Shown: in pieces, positions 24,136 to 35,519 of the stretch | Position numbering within the stretch: the stretch's first letter is position 1 | How the letters are laid out: each line of letters starts with the position of its first letter | From: Schistosoma haematobium | Lineage: Eukaryota; Platyhelminthes; Trematoda; Strigeidida; Schistosomatidae | Direction of reading: 5' to 3' | DNA length: 64,000 nt | Assembly (NCBI RefSeq): GCF_000699445.3 | Contig: NC_067196.1 | Span: 76,019,864-76,083,863, forward strand | Translations under genes and position numbers: made by a program | The notes under the pieces: generated by a model | Databases searched by the model: none | What the model was told of the DNA's origin: nothing | Seen by the model: the letters and a program-made list of their open reading frames with translations, nothing else

Positions 24136-24596
24136 ATTCTAAATACGATTAAACAAATCTGCTTTGCTACACATGACTTATATCGAACTGATAGCCATTA
24201 AGGAAGATCAACTAAGGTTAATTTTATAAATATATCTGTATATCTAAAAACAAAGTGTTGATAAAAATCTATATTTATGTATCTAAGACAGTTATATAAT
24301 GAGACTTAATATTCATAGTGATATTATAATTAAACTTACAATATTATTATCAAAACTATTAAAAATATGAAGATAAGGACAGTATTATTTTATATACTGT
24401 ATAGAATTATTAAATATCATTAACACTAGACATTGAAGAACATCATATTGATCATTCTTAAAATAAGGCATAAGAAAATATGTACACACAAAAGAAAAAT
24501 TTTAAAGATAGTTTTACATTATTTGCTAAAATATTATCAAATATAAGGAAGTAATTTAGTTTAATGGGAATGTATTGAATAATCCAATACAAATAA

Positions 24597-24835
24597 ATGA
24601 GATTTTGATGGAGTTTTGTTCACTGAGATGGATGGTTTGATCATTGAACTTTCATTGTCCTACTGAAAGACATCATTAGCACAAACTTCAGGTAGAAGTA
24701 AAGTGTTCGAATTTCTCCATATGTGTTGATAATATCGTTCAGAAGAATAATTAAAGCTCTACAACTAAATCATCTAGCTCAGAGAACAAAACTTCATCAA
24801 AATTATCCACCTGAGCTACAAATCTTCTATGCCAT
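24597..24835. repeat. Penelope-like terminal repeat pieces, inverted and direct
   Basis: The block at 24,597-24,650 is the reverse complement of the terminal block seen at 24,060-24,110. The block at 24,766-24,830 is again direct. Together they bracket about 120 bp of AT-rich sequence. Confidence 0.65.
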
Positions 24836-26157
24836 CAAAAATAAATAAGAGTTAATCATTAATTCTTATCTTTCATATTTCATTATTAACTAGTTAAAAG
24901 TGTAGATATTATTCATGAAAATACTACAATTGAATTTAAAGTATGAATTATTCACTAAGATTCTCTAAGATTTCAAATTTCAACTTAGGAAGATTAGAGA
25001 AGTATAATACTTAAAATTAGTAAAGTCAAATAATTATTCATGCTTTATGAAACTCAGTTGATAAAGGTTTATAATAGAAATGACATTTCAATTATCCTTT
25101 AACTTTTGTGTGAGTTTTGTATGTAAATTTCATACTACTACTAATATTTGGTTCGAATCCCAGATAAAGGAGGGTTGGACAAGAGGTCAGAAACTTTATT
25201 CAGTAGAAAACAACCTTGCTGAAAATACGCTAACCAAAAAAACTAATATTAAATAACTATTTGATAAGTTTGCTACTGAAATTCTTCTTGTTGACTTCCT
25301 AACTAATTCCTATAACCCCAGATTACTTCTCCACTTCAAATTGAACAATAAAGAAAGTGCACTATTTGTAAGCAAGAACTCTACTCTAAGGTTAACTGTA
25401 CATAAAAAGTTGAGTATATTCAGAGTTCAACTTGACTTTTGTTTTGCAGAAACTTCTGGAAATTAGATTAACACTCCAATCAGTAACATGAAGCCACTCT
25501 TACTGTGGTTATTTCTTTCATTCTCAAGGAACAGCTACATCAACTAAAAAGTTTGTTGGAATAGGGTTAGTATGAACATCAGTAATACTGTGGTGTATGC
25601 TACTTATGCTGGCAGATATAAGTAGTATGTAGGACCAATTAAAAGGGGTTTTCCCTACTCGAGTTCTCGTTCGCTACAGTACTTCTGGCCACATGTATTT
25701 AGATTGTATCACACAAGAAAATTTCGTTGAGTCATGGCGAAAATATAGCTAAGTAACCAATGGAAATGGGTAATAACTAATAAAGAAAGTCAGTAATTTT
25801 ATAAGTATTATACAGAAACTACCTACTAATTTTGAAAATTTATCATCCTTTGAAAAATTCTTTGTAAAACTGGTCAATTAAATTATAATTATCGTGATAA
25901 CATTGAATAAATGCCAAAAATGGAAAGTAGAACGCAGACATTCATCAGATTTACTTCGATATCAGTGGATAAAATTCTCAGTAACTATATCTATTTGTGT
26001 TCTTTACTTGAATACCACTAACTAATCGCTGGATGATAAAGAAAAAAAGGTGAGATCCAAGAATTGCGCATTGTTTTAATCGAAACTCGTTTATCTAGGT
26101 TACGAGTTGCTTTTCACAATAATTAACGATCGTTTTAAACCAGCAAATCGATAATAT
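24836..26157. other. AT-rich stretch with a weak exon-like acceptor
   Basis: At 25,449 a very good acceptor (gacttttgttttgcag) is followed by KLLEIRLTLQSVT and a TGA at 25,489-25,491. The TGA overlaps an ATG that opens 19 codons resembling a signal peptide (MKPLLLWLFLSFS). Neither is supported further. Confidence 0.3.
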
Positions 26158-26310
26158 CATTGAAATCATGAACCGATCAACGTTAAGCCACCATTGAAAA
26201 TCTGGAAGCACTGGACGGTCGTTTCGTCTTAATATGGAACTCCTCACCGGTGCCCATTTACGATCTCGGACACGACACTCAAACCTATGATCATCGGCCA
26301 CGCGCAATTT
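26158..26310 (-). repeat. SINE family A copy
   Basis: On the minus strand it shows the ctggaagcactggacgg block (26,202-26,218), the gacgaaac block, and a damaged tRNA-like head. The hammerhead core lacks the initial C of CUGA, so it is inactive. Confidence 0.7.
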
Positions 26311-26849
26311 CAATGAAATTAAACGATCTCCATAACCCTTTACTGAGAAATAGATATTTCATAATTAACGTCTGATGTAATTAGCCAGTATGTAAAACTA
26401 ACAAATACATCACTACTTTCCACAAAATGCTTCAAAACGAAAGTGAACTCTTAAGTGATTATCCTTCATAATGTGTCGGTTTATTTGATTTAATATTCTG
26501 ATCTACAATATCACTTAGAAAAGCGAGTTCCTTTTAAACCTACCCAACGATTCTATTATGATTATGTTTTAAATTTGAAATAATGATTAACCAACTAAAT
26601 CTATCCAACATAATAGCCAGTTAGTTTGTTTCCGTCCATTGCTGGTACTTAATCTACAATATTTACATAAAATATTATGTAATGCATTTGAAATTTTAAT
26701 TGATCAACTACTGGTTTTGTACGTTAGCTCGTTCCAATTCTACATTTCTGTCATTGTCAATTACTGTCGATCGCTTTTATTATTAAACGTAAACACATCT
26801 TATGTTCTGAGTCTTTGGCTTCTTTTTCTCATCCTCTTCGCTTTAGCAG

Positions 26850-26948
26850 ATTTTCAGAGACATTACTTTGAACGACCTCCCCGTCATACAATGTAATTCT
26901 GGTGTAGACATAAACCTATTGAAAAGTGAACGTTCCAAATATACTTGA
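26850..26948 (+). other. candidate 3' exon, plus strand
   Basis: A long pyrimidine-rich tract (from about 26,818) ending ctttagcag at 26,849 precedes 32 open codons, IFRDITLNDLPVIQCNSGVD and onward, then a TGA at 26,946-26,948. A second acceptor (ttttcag) lies 7 bp in. The sequence is protein-like, but no domain and no partner exon are recognised. Confidence 0.25.
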
Positions 26949-27699
26949 AGGTGTAAAGATCGTTTAATGAAAAGAAAGGTACCAAATGAAAAATAAACAA
27001 AAATATGGGACGCTAAATACCTGTTTTATCAGAATTTTCGATTCTTTAGGGTTTTTAAGTCTCGTAGCAGACATACTGAACGGTTCACGTCTCAAACTTC
27101 AATCAATTTCCTCATAAAACATGATAATCATTCAAACTCGTCAATGATATCTATTCCACCGTCAATTTGTTTGTTTGCTAATGATCATAACTTCTTTCTA
27201 AATTATTGTCAATTCGTTTGGAAATTATCTACTATTAGGCTCACCATTACTATTTACTTATGCAGTTTATGAAAATTATAAGACTGCATCAGTTGAAAAA
27301 TTTCCATTTATAAATTAAAATGGTAACATATTTGGTCAAAGTTGACTTAAGAACTTGAGATATTCTGACAAAGTAATAAATAGACTTCTGAACTTGTTAT
27401 TAGTGTAAGAGAACCAATATATCAAAATCAATAAATATCGTGTGCATAATACAATAATATCAGAGTCAAAAAACAGAAAATATTGGCGAATAATGCATAT
27501 AACTTAAAAATATTCACGTTTTATTGTTCAATTCACGTCATTTTATTTGAACTTAACCTTAATGATCAGTTTTCACAAATTACATTTTAAATGAGTAGAA
27601 TAGTTTAATGTATTCTATTTTCTAACTAGAAATAGATCCCAATAATTATGTTCTAAACAAATTGATGGTCAATTTCTTAAAAATTTTAGCCATTCAGTT
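26949..27699. other. AT-rich stretch, no gene seen
   Basis: No repeat or exon recognised. Confidence 0.45.
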
Positions 27700-27835
27700 A
27701 TCAGTGGAATCCAGGACAAGCGTTTTGTTCTATTCGGAATTCATCAGCTAATTCTATGTATGCCCCAGTCTTAATGTTCATACTGAGACTCAAACCAAGT
27801 ACTATTCAACACCCAGCCACATATCAAATATACCG
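27700..27835 (-). repeat. SINE family B (Smα-like) copy
   Basis: It contains the hammerhead segment and, to its right, the tRNA-like part ending in a B-box-like gagtctcagt. It is the best-preserved family B ribozyme in the window (separate entry). Confidence 0.7.
27704..27752 (-). ncRNA. hammerhead ribozyme motif, one core base changed
   Basis: Reading the minus strand, stem I is retained with wobble and one mismatch, then CTGATGA (intact core), a shortened stem II (TTC...GAA around the CGAATA loop), AAAA where GAAA is required, stem III, and the GTC cleavage triplet before CTGGATTCC. The only core change I see is the G of GAAA to A. In hammerhead ribozymes that G acts as the general base, so activity is expected to be lost. 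The arrangement is that described for Smα repeats. Confidence 0.6.
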
Positions 27836-28014
27836 AAATCTGTGACTAAAGTCTATTAAGAAACAATCTGCTCAGGTTATTCATACATCAGTATAGAGTG
27901 AACAATTACATACCTAAATATCAAGAAACAGGAAATTAAAAAAATCTTTACTAACTTTTAACTTTTATTGATTAATTCACTTGGTATTGTTTACTTGAAT
28001 CTTTCTATCGATAT

Positions 28015-28195
28015 TTAGGACTGCAATTGACCAGCCTCTTATTGGCATATGTACATACTGTGCGCATTGCCTCGATATTGCCTTAATTCTCAAGCATTAT
28101 AAGCAAAGATGGATGGTGGTTAGCAGATAGCAAATAGAATGAAACGAGCGTCCTGGATTCTACTGCTAGCCATTATCCACCCTTTTATTGACTAA
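28015..28195. repeat. SINE family B pieces in a fold-back arrangement
   Basis: The head block (28,018-28,108, gattgcctcgatattgcc type) runs into aagcaaagatggatggtggttagc. After a few bases the same end region reappears inverted as gaatgaaacgagcgtcctgg and ctgctagccattatccac. The junction is therefore an inverted partial duplication. Confidence 0.55.
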
Positions 28196-28694
28196 GCTGA
28201 GGAAATGGTTTGAATAAACTGATTATGACTCTATAAAGAAGATCAGTATTCAATGTCAAACATTTCTATTAATTCACTAAAAAGGCTTATTTATATCTAT
28301 AAAGATTGACTGATATCGGTGTGTTTCACTCTCTAATAATATAACTAATGAATTTGATTAAAGCCATTCTTTTTTTATTACAAAATAAAAACTATAAAGG
28401 GATACTAAATATATTTTGTAATCTAATAACTATTTATGTATTATGAAAAAATTTAATTGACCTAAATCATGAACTGATTAGCGATTATAATGAAGTTCAT
28501 GCGATCGTATGATCTGTAAGCATGATTACATAGAACAATATCATTATTATAAGCAATCTATATGGAATAGAAAAAATAATGTCACATTATCATTTTGTGT
28601 GATATTTAGACTATCTTTTATGATTGTTATGTGGTTGAAGGTAACCGACAGAATATCCTACTTGATCACATTTTTGTGCTAGTTGGCACTCATT

Positions 28695-28870
28695 AATGGA
28701 GCGTGCTTGTAACTATCAATGAACTAACACTTTCTGTAGGATTTAAATCTATATAATCTAATTCCATATTCTAAGATATTAATATTGAGCTTTTCAGGTA
28801 GTGACTAACCTCCCATAGGACAGATATATTTTATTGATTAGTTTATGATTAAAACAATATTCATCAAGTA
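28695..28870 (+). repeat. dispersed repeat C, copy 1
   Basis: About 175 bp match 30,761-30,936 in the same orientation. Shared blocks include tctaattccatattctaag, gagcttttcaggtag and ataggacagatatatttta. The left part resembles a tRNA-like region (gtaggatttaaatc as a decayed B box), so a SINE is possible. Confidence 0.7.
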
Positions 28871-29107
28871 TGAAATAAATCACTTTCCAAGGAAAATTTC
28901 ATAGCGAATGAAAACGTTATATCCAACACTGAAACATTTAATGTTTCTAACATAAATCACTTTTCTTCCACGGAAATCTTATAACCTATGTAGATGTATG
29001 CATACATTACATTTATTGCATTAAATAAGCTCATAATCCAGATATCTTGCACATTACTGATTTTTGTTGTTGTCAATAATTGCACTGTATAGAGATTTTT
29101 GCATTTC

Positions 29108-29115
<8 letters not shown>

Positions 29116-29165
<50 letters not shown>
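29116..29165. repeat. (TA)n microsatellite
   Basis: A 50-bp TA run. Confidence 0.97.
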
Positions 29166-29169
<4 letters not shown>

Positions 29170-29205
29170 AAATATATTTGATCATAACTGTTCCAGTGAT
29201 TTTAA

Positions 29206-29245
29206 TCAGATTCTACGTTGTTTCTGATTGACTGATTGACTGAAA
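29206..29245 (+). mobile_element. 3' tip of the LINE family seen at 10.5 and 54.1 kb
   Basis: The sequence ttctacgttgtttctgattg followed by (actg/attg) repeats matches the 3' end and tail of the minus-strand insertion at 54,130-54,320. Only about 40 bp are recognisable. Confidence 0.45.
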
Positions 29246-29584
29246 TCACATTCACTTAGTTAACAAATGCTTCTACTTTTTGTATGAATGGCCATATATT
29301 ATTCAGTTCTATCAATAGTATTCTCAAATTTCTAAATAACTTCTTTTATAATAAGAAACCGATATAATTTTTGTAAAATGTTTTTAATAAACGACATCAT
29401 TTAGTGATCTCATTTACAGTTTCTAATACAGAATAATTTCCATTAGGGTTTGGTAATCATCGATTCCAATGAATATACAGCGAAGTGCATCAGGCTATCG
29501 TTACGTAAGGCTGCTTTCGCTTGACCCCAATTATTCAACAATTTGAAATGATAACGGCTTACATCACAAACTAATATTATTTAA

Positions 29585-29885
29585 AATATCACTGAAAACC
29601 AGGAGGCGCTAGACACCGTTTGCTTTTTAGTATGAGACTGACCAGTAATATGGACCCACGACTCCGTTTCCGAAAATCGAATACAAGACCTCTGGTTTAG
29701 CGCTCAAACGTTTAACTTTCGGGCCACTGGACTCGAACCCTGTGGTGTACTTGTTTAACTTCAGTCAGTTCACAATGTTGCGCAACCATTACATACAATG
29801 GATAGTTGTCTCACATCTAACATGTTTAAAAACCACTAGTCACAGCTTCTCCTCAGAACTCCTGGAATATCATCTTAAATTTAGT
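29585..29885 (-). repeat. SINE family A copy, near full length, decayed
   Basis: On the minus strand the order is head (gttctgaggagaagctgtga type), middle (caactatccattg), tRNA-like region with a B-box-like gggttcgagtccag at 29,731-29,744, then the hammerhead segment, which is badly mutated. At its upstream end, about 29,880-29,940, a plus-strand piece of the family A 3' block (tggttttcagtggtggtct) is attached, forming an opposed pair. Confidence 0.65.
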
Positions 29886-30049
29886 CCAGCCCTTGGTTTT
29901 CAGTGGTGGTCTAAATGTAACCAATCTGTGATATGAAGTCATCCATAAGGTTATTGCGAACTCGAACTGCTGACCAACACTTCATTGGATTTTCTATATA
30001 AATTTTTGGAGTTCAGATACAAACCCTGAGATTTTCACAAATATCCACA

Positions 30050-30215
30050 TTCGCGCGAGAGACTAAAGGTCCTGGGTTCGAGTCCCGCGTCCGGAGTCGC
30101 TAATTCGCCGTTACGAAGAGTCCCATACTGGTGTGAAACGGCCATCCAATGCTACCAGCTTTTCAATAGTGGTCTAACATTGGTCGTTTCATGATTTCAA
30201 TTAAACGACTACAAC
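30050..30215 (+). repeat. SINE family A copy with intact B box
   Basis: The Pol III B-box consensus is met exactly by ggttcgagtcc at 30,075-30,085. Downstream are the cccatactgg block, gaaacggccatccaatgct and the ttcatgatttcaat tail. The hammerhead core is lost. Its orientation is opposite to the copy at 29,585. Confidence 0.7.
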
Positions 30216-30760
30216 AACCTAAGAATTGAAAGCTAAAATCCAATTAAGAATAAACATTTCAATTCTGTTGACAAATAATTTCCTAGACAACTCCTTCAAT
30301 GAATATCAGTTCATAGTGAACACCATCTACAAACTATTTCTGAACCAAACAAATCAGAATACAAAATGAAATCTTTATATGAATCCAATCCATTTTATTG
30401 ATTTATATTGATCATTACCTACCTTTGTCATATTGATAAAATAAAATTGGCATTCCTGTCATTAAAAAAAAGAAGATAATTATAACCAAAAGAAAAAGAT
30501 TTCTTACTATTAGATATCGTTAAAAACGACGTGTATTTTATCATACAAAATTAACTGTTATGCATCAAGAAATAATAATCATAATAATGTATTACTGAAT
30601 CTAATTCCTTTAATCAGTTCACAATCAATACGGATATATTATGATTATGAATGAAAATGACATAAGATTATTAAATATTCATTTTATAGAATACGATTGT
30701 GAATAACTGTATATGATTACTTATTTGTCTACCTATGACTTTATTCATTATCTAAGATTA

Positions 30761-30936
30761 AAATGGAGTATGTTTGTAATCGTTAAGGAACTGATACATT
30801 CTATAGGATTTAATTCTATATCATCTAATTCCATATTTTAAGGCATTAACACGGAGCTTTTCAGGTAGCAACTAACCACCTATAGGACAGATATATTTTA
30901 TGAATAGTTAATAACTAAAACAATATGCACTAAGTA
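30761..30936 (+). repeat. dispersed repeat C, copy 2
   Basis: Partner of 28,695-28,870, with the same blocks in the same order and orientation, about 2.07 kb apart. Confidence 0.7.
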
Positions 30937-31069
30937 CAACTGGAATATTCCTGCAATAATACAACATTATCAATTTTAACAATCTATGATGACTGTGAAT
31001 TGCACATACATGTTGTATTTATATCTATAGTCAAAAATTTCTTCCTAATATCAAACAATCTAAAGTTTT

Positions 31070-31180
31070 TTAAGCAAAGATAAATAGTGGGACCTTGGAC
31101 GCGCGTTGCGAGGCAATCTCCATATGATGTACATATGCCAACAAAAGATTGATCAATTGTAGTCCTAAATAACAATGGGA
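31070..31180. repeat. SINE family B fold-back fragment
   Basis: It starts with the family B end aagcaaagataaatagtgg and the reversed ribozyme 3' part (ggacgcgcgtt). It then switches to an inverted head block (gcgaggcaatctc, catatgatgtacatatgcc, attgatcaattgtagtcc). The order and orientation differ from other copies, so it is rearranged. Confidence 0.55.
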
Positions 31181-31569
31181 TGATACAAGCAAACAACGCC
31201 AAGTGAATTTCATCTAAAGTTAATTATATTTGTGATATAATGAGCATAATAAAGCTACATTAGATATGAATAAACTTTATTCTACCTTGTGTACACATAA
31301 GTTTTAAAATATCTACCATATCTACTTGTTTATATTACTAAACAATCATAATAAAAAGGTAATTAAAACCTACTTTAACATATCTCATCTGTTAAATTTA
31401 AATTGAATTAAAAGTGATTAATAACTTATACAAGTAATGAAAGAAGACTAAAACTCATGTTCTTTTTTAACACTAAGTATATTTTTCTGTGTTGCTATCT
31501 TGGCTTACCAATAAAAATGGAAACAATGTAATTAACAAAAGTTTAAAAATTGTTAACATATATATGAAT

Positions 31570-31830
31570 GTTAATAGAATAGGGATTTGTGGAGACTGAA
31601 GTAATTTGAATAGCTGAATTCATGATTCGATCTAAGCTAGATTATCAGTGAAAACCTGGAAGCACTAAACAACCGTTTCGTCTTGGTATACGGCTCTTCG
31701 GCAATACGTATCCAAGGTATCTCACGCGGGGCTCAAACCCAGGACCTTTTGTCCCGCGCGAAAACGCTTAAACTTTAGATCACTGAGCTGGTATCCAACG
31801 GTGTTAATGTCTAACGTCAATTGATTTATG
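31570..31830 (-). repeat. SINE family A copy
   Basis: On the minus strand it shows a tRNA-like A-box region (cagctcagtgatct), a B-box-like gggtttgagcccc, gacgaaacggttg, ctggaagcact read in reverse, and the agattcatgattc tail with ccacaaatccctat. The hammerhead core CUGA is lost. Confidence 0.7.
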
Positions 31831-32889
31831 ACATATGAATCCTAAAGATTTATAAAGATTATTACTTTTGAAAGCAGTTAACATTTTAAAATGTTTGAAA
31901 AGTGGGTATTTTAACACCGTTGTATTCTAAGAACCGGCTGATACATATAAGAAGTTTTCCTTATTGTTCTGGACACCATCATTAGTACCAAATTCAAGAC
32001 GTTTTCATCAAAAAGTGATATCAACTAATGAATCTTTAAGACCGGTCGGGTATTAGATAGCTTGTTTGTATTAATTTTATACATTGCAATAATACGTATC
32101 CACGGGCCTACAGTGTACTGTATTCACAATCGTACTATCTCGTACATAGTATTATATACTTAAACCAATGGGTCAGAATCTAACAGCTTACTCACTGAAC
32201 TTCTGTCAATCAGATTATGGAATATGATGATCACCGTTTTAGATCACTAAGTGATGAAAACAAAAAAACTTTGAACTCATCGGTATCATATTCGCTGCAA
32301 AAAAACAAATTTCCTTAGAACTGTTGATTGTAGAGTGATGAACGTGAACTATTAGTGAATGAAAACTAGTATAAAACATTTGTCCATTAATATCTAGTCT
32401 TCAGAATGTTTTCCAGATGATGTTTCTATCCGTGATGAAGAAAACTAAGCTGAAATGTAAAAACACATTCGTTCAGATAATACCATTATGAAATGAAATT
32501 TATCTGACCTATGTTGTACATATATTAAGCATAAAACATTTTCGATAATCTCAATAATCATCTATCAGAATCTGTAAAATGTATTAGGATAATGTATCAT
32601 ATAGCTGTGGTAAACGTCTTCTCATTGCATTATCTAAATGTTTCTGAAGAAATTAACTATTTTACACTTTTCACCTTAACTTATATGATTAGCATTTATG
32701 GAAGTAAGAATTTTAAAGTTGTGTTTGTATTTTCACTAATTTGATCATGAATTGTAAAACAATCTTAACTAAGTCTAAGACAATCTGTTCAAAATAAATA
32801 TATGCTAAAAACGATTGACTAATAAGAGTCTTTAACATCAAGAATCAGAAAATCCAAAATCTTACAAATAAAAATTATATTCATTGTAT
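31831..32889. other. AT-rich stretch, no gene seen
   Basis: A frame following tgttttccag at 32,415 is open for 24 codons, but nothing supports it. Confidence 0.4.
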
Positions 32890-33065
32890 AAACTGGTAGC
32901 TATCTGAACTGTGTAACTCAATGGATAGATAACGCTTTAAGAGATTGAAGAGATAAATACTAAGTTCGAGTATCCATGTGAGTACCAACACTCGGTTCCA
33001 GGTAAATCCAGCTTATGAGCACTAAAAATGAGAGGTATATGCTGATTTCCACTGAAAGCCTTTGT
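32890..33065 (+). repeat. SINE family B copy, decayed
   Basis: It has the tRNA-like part (aactcaatggatagataacgc, then a mutated B box at about 32,962), then ccaggtaaatccagcttatgag where the ribozyme core CUGAUGA has become CUUAUGA, and the tgatttccactg end. Confidence 0.6.
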
Positions 33066-33389
33066 ATAACCTCATTAAAAACACTATAAACTATATTCAA
33101 AGATCAGTTACACTGCATACTAGAGAACACACTAAATAAGCTGAATGATTATTCTGTACTATATGGTTTTAAGAGACTGATATTTATTTTTCCGAGTAAC
33201 GCATATATAATATTGACAGCTTGTTTATTTTCGATAATATTGTCTACCTCTTTGTGACGAAATATCCTTTAATAGAACAAGTAACTTTTAAAAGATTGTA
33301 TACAGTAAAGTGTAGTAACAAACTGGTGAATATAATCAATGATTTTTAAATTCAACAGTTTTCACAATTTGAATTGAGAACTGATCTTA

Positions 33390-33560
33390 GCTAAACCTCC
33401 ATCGGCAACATGGAAGCACCAGACGTACATTCCATCGTACTATGGGACCCCGGAATAATGCACACACATGATCCCACTTTTGGGGGTCAAACCCAGGACC
33501 TTCAGTTTAGCTCACGATCTCCAGACTACTGATTTAACGTAAAACGTTGTTAAGGTCAAA
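33390..33560 (-). repeat. SINE family A copy, decayed
   Basis: The tRNA-like region and hammerhead region are recognisable on the minus strand (gggtttgacccc B-box-like). It is the left-hand member of a same-strand pair with 33,628. Confidence 0.6.
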
Positions 33561-33627
33561 TATGAATTATTTAAGAGCAGAAATGTTTGTATTTATTACA
33601 GTTTTAAACAGAAATGGATAATTACTA

Positions 33628-33925
33628 GTATAGGGGTTGTGAAGATTACTAAGTTTTTGATTGAGATCATGAACCGATTAATGTTAAACCACCGTTGGAA
33701 ACCTGGAAGCACTGGACGGCTGTCTCGTCCTATTGTGGGACTCCTCAGCAGTGCGCATCCACGATCCCACTCGCCGGATTCAAACCCAGGGCCTTCGGTC
33801 TCGCGCGCGAACGCTTAACCTACTGGACCACTGAACCGGTATCCAATGGTCATAGTGTCTAACATCAACCAATCCACGAAGTTCCGCGACCATCTTTCAT
33901 TGTACTGGAATGGATAATCTCTGAG
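33628..33925 (-). repeat. SINE family A copy, best preserved in the window
   Basis: On the minus strand it reads gtggattggttgatgttag, a tRNA-like region with an A-box (ttcagtggtccagtagg) and a B-box-like gggtttgaatcc, a GC-rich hammerhead segment, the cttccaggttt block and the tail with tcatgatctcaatc, aacttagt and cacaacccctatact. Good preservation suggests that it is the youngest family A copy here. Confidence 0.8.
33709..33754 (-). ncRNA. hammerhead ribozyme motif, single core change
   Basis: On the minus strand stem I (GCACTG with CAGTGC) is perfect. It is followed by CTGAGGA (fits CUGANGA), a perfect 4-bp stem II (GTCC/GGAC with loop cacaata), then GAGA where GAAA is required, a stem III GC-rich segment, and the GTC cleavage triplet. 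Only one invariant adenine is changed to G. An ancestor with GAAA would have a complete minimal hammerhead. This copy is probably inactive. Confidence 0.7.
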
Positions 33926-33937
33926 TTATCTGATTTC

Positions 33938-33981
<44 letters not shown>
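33938..33981. repeat. (ATT)n microsatellite
   Basis: A 44-bp run of ATT/TAT units just beside a SINE end. Confidence 0.97.
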
Positions 33982-34166
33982 GTGAAAGAGTGAACAGTTA
34001 AATGTGTAAATACAATAGAACGTTCACCATTTAGATGGGCCAACCGGTTGATGGTTAGTGATTGATGCACTTAAGCTCACTTTGTGACCTAATAAGGTTA
34101 AGTTTACAAAGAGAATAATATCTAACAAAAACAATTATTCATTAATAGTTCTTTGAGAAAAAAACA

Positions 34167-34188
34167 ACAAACAAACAAACAAACAAAA
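34167..34188. repeat. (AAAC)n microsatellite
   Basis: Five consecutive caaa units in an A-rich context. Confidence 0.9.
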
Positions 34189-35379
34189 GGACAATAATAA
34201 GAGAAGTTTGATTTTCTTTTTTTCGTAAACAAATAAAGTGTCTATCAAAGTTAGATTATGAATAAAGTACACGTTTATGATTCATTAATTTTCATTTTTA
34301 GATTAAAAAAAATGAAAGTTTAGGAGAAGAAAATCAAAAGTAATAGTACTAGCCAGTAGTAATAATGAATAGTAGAATGAAGGATGGAGACTATTAAACA
34401 ATGATAAACATAACTGTGCCATACATATGTACACACATTAGATTTGTAATATAAAATAATTAATAGTAAACAATATGAAACTTAAAAATTATTTTTAATT
34501 TTTCTTAAAATGTAAATAAAGTGTTAGTATAAAATCATAAATAGTTGTGCAAGAGTTTATCATATACAAATAACTTGAAATAAACAAGATAACTTAATGT
34601 ATACTTTAATATATACATATAGTTACATATACTAAATGTGCTGATGTATTAGTTCATTGTTTTATCATAATTCAATTCACATGCTTTATTACAAGAAGAA
34701 AAACTCAAAAGATTTACTAAGACAAAATGAAAGTGAAACAAACAGCGACTACATTCACTGATAATAATGATAACAACGGTAACAGTAACGATAATAATAG
34801 AAAGAAAAAATTGAAGAAGAGAATGATGAATTATAATAATACTCACATGTAGATGACCTGAAAATGAAAACAACCAAAAAAACAATTTGAGGTCATCAAC
34901 ACTCACATACACATATTGATAGTTATATGAAAACTATTTACTATCAATAATAACAGAATACACTGTAAGATTTTTACAAAAGATTACTGAATGAATCAAT
35001 AATATGAAGGTGTCCACAGGAAAATTTCAAAATAAGACTTATACACTGTTCTTTTTTTTGTAGAAAAAAACATTAAATAAATCAACCTAATTCATTCTAA
35101 GGTAGTCGATTAAGGATTTATCTTAAACAACCATTCAATTCATAATTTACTTATGATCATTATCAGAAAGGATTCTAATTTTTTTATTACTGATAATCTT
35201 GAATGAAACTCGAGCATTCTGTTCAGGTTGCTTCGATAAAGCCATTTATCACAAGTGTTCAAAGAATAGATAGTTCTATGATTAGTAATGCAATCGAAGA
35301 TGTTATTCGTTCTATTCGAGACTCTTCTAATAAATGTATTTGAATTTCTGTGTTAATATTGATGCCGAGACTTCAGCCC
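34189..35379. other. AT-rich stretch; short-intron-like signal on the minus strand
   Basis: No repeat named. On the minus strand 34,907-34,859 has all marks of a short schistosome intron (gtgagt start, T-rich body, ttttcag end; 49 bp). It is followed by 11 bp and another gtgagt. The 87-codon minus frame across it (34,912-34,649) is T-rich and not convincing. Confidence 0.35.
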
Positions 35380-35450
35380 GATACCTTTTGCTTAAAATAT
35401 CTAACGCGTTATCCACTGAATTACTGAGTCTATATAACCCTTTACATGTT
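35380..35450 (-). repeat. SINE family B fragment
   Basis: It carries the reversed tRNA-like part (ggataacgcgttaga on the minus strand) and a little of the ribozyme side. Confidence 0.4.
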
Positions 35451-35519
35451 CAACAATTAAGATTAGCTATAACCTGATAAGTTAAATACTTCATAGCTGT
35501 GATATTTACATCATGCTCG

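Noticed and set aside
30075..30085. True tRNA gene because of a perfect B box
   Set aside because: No cloverleaf or acceptor stem can be drawn; the box sits inside a SINE family A unit.
34649..34912. Membrane protein gene on the minus strand
   Set aside because: The frame is a T-rich low-complexity translation, and splice-like signals inside argue against one exon.
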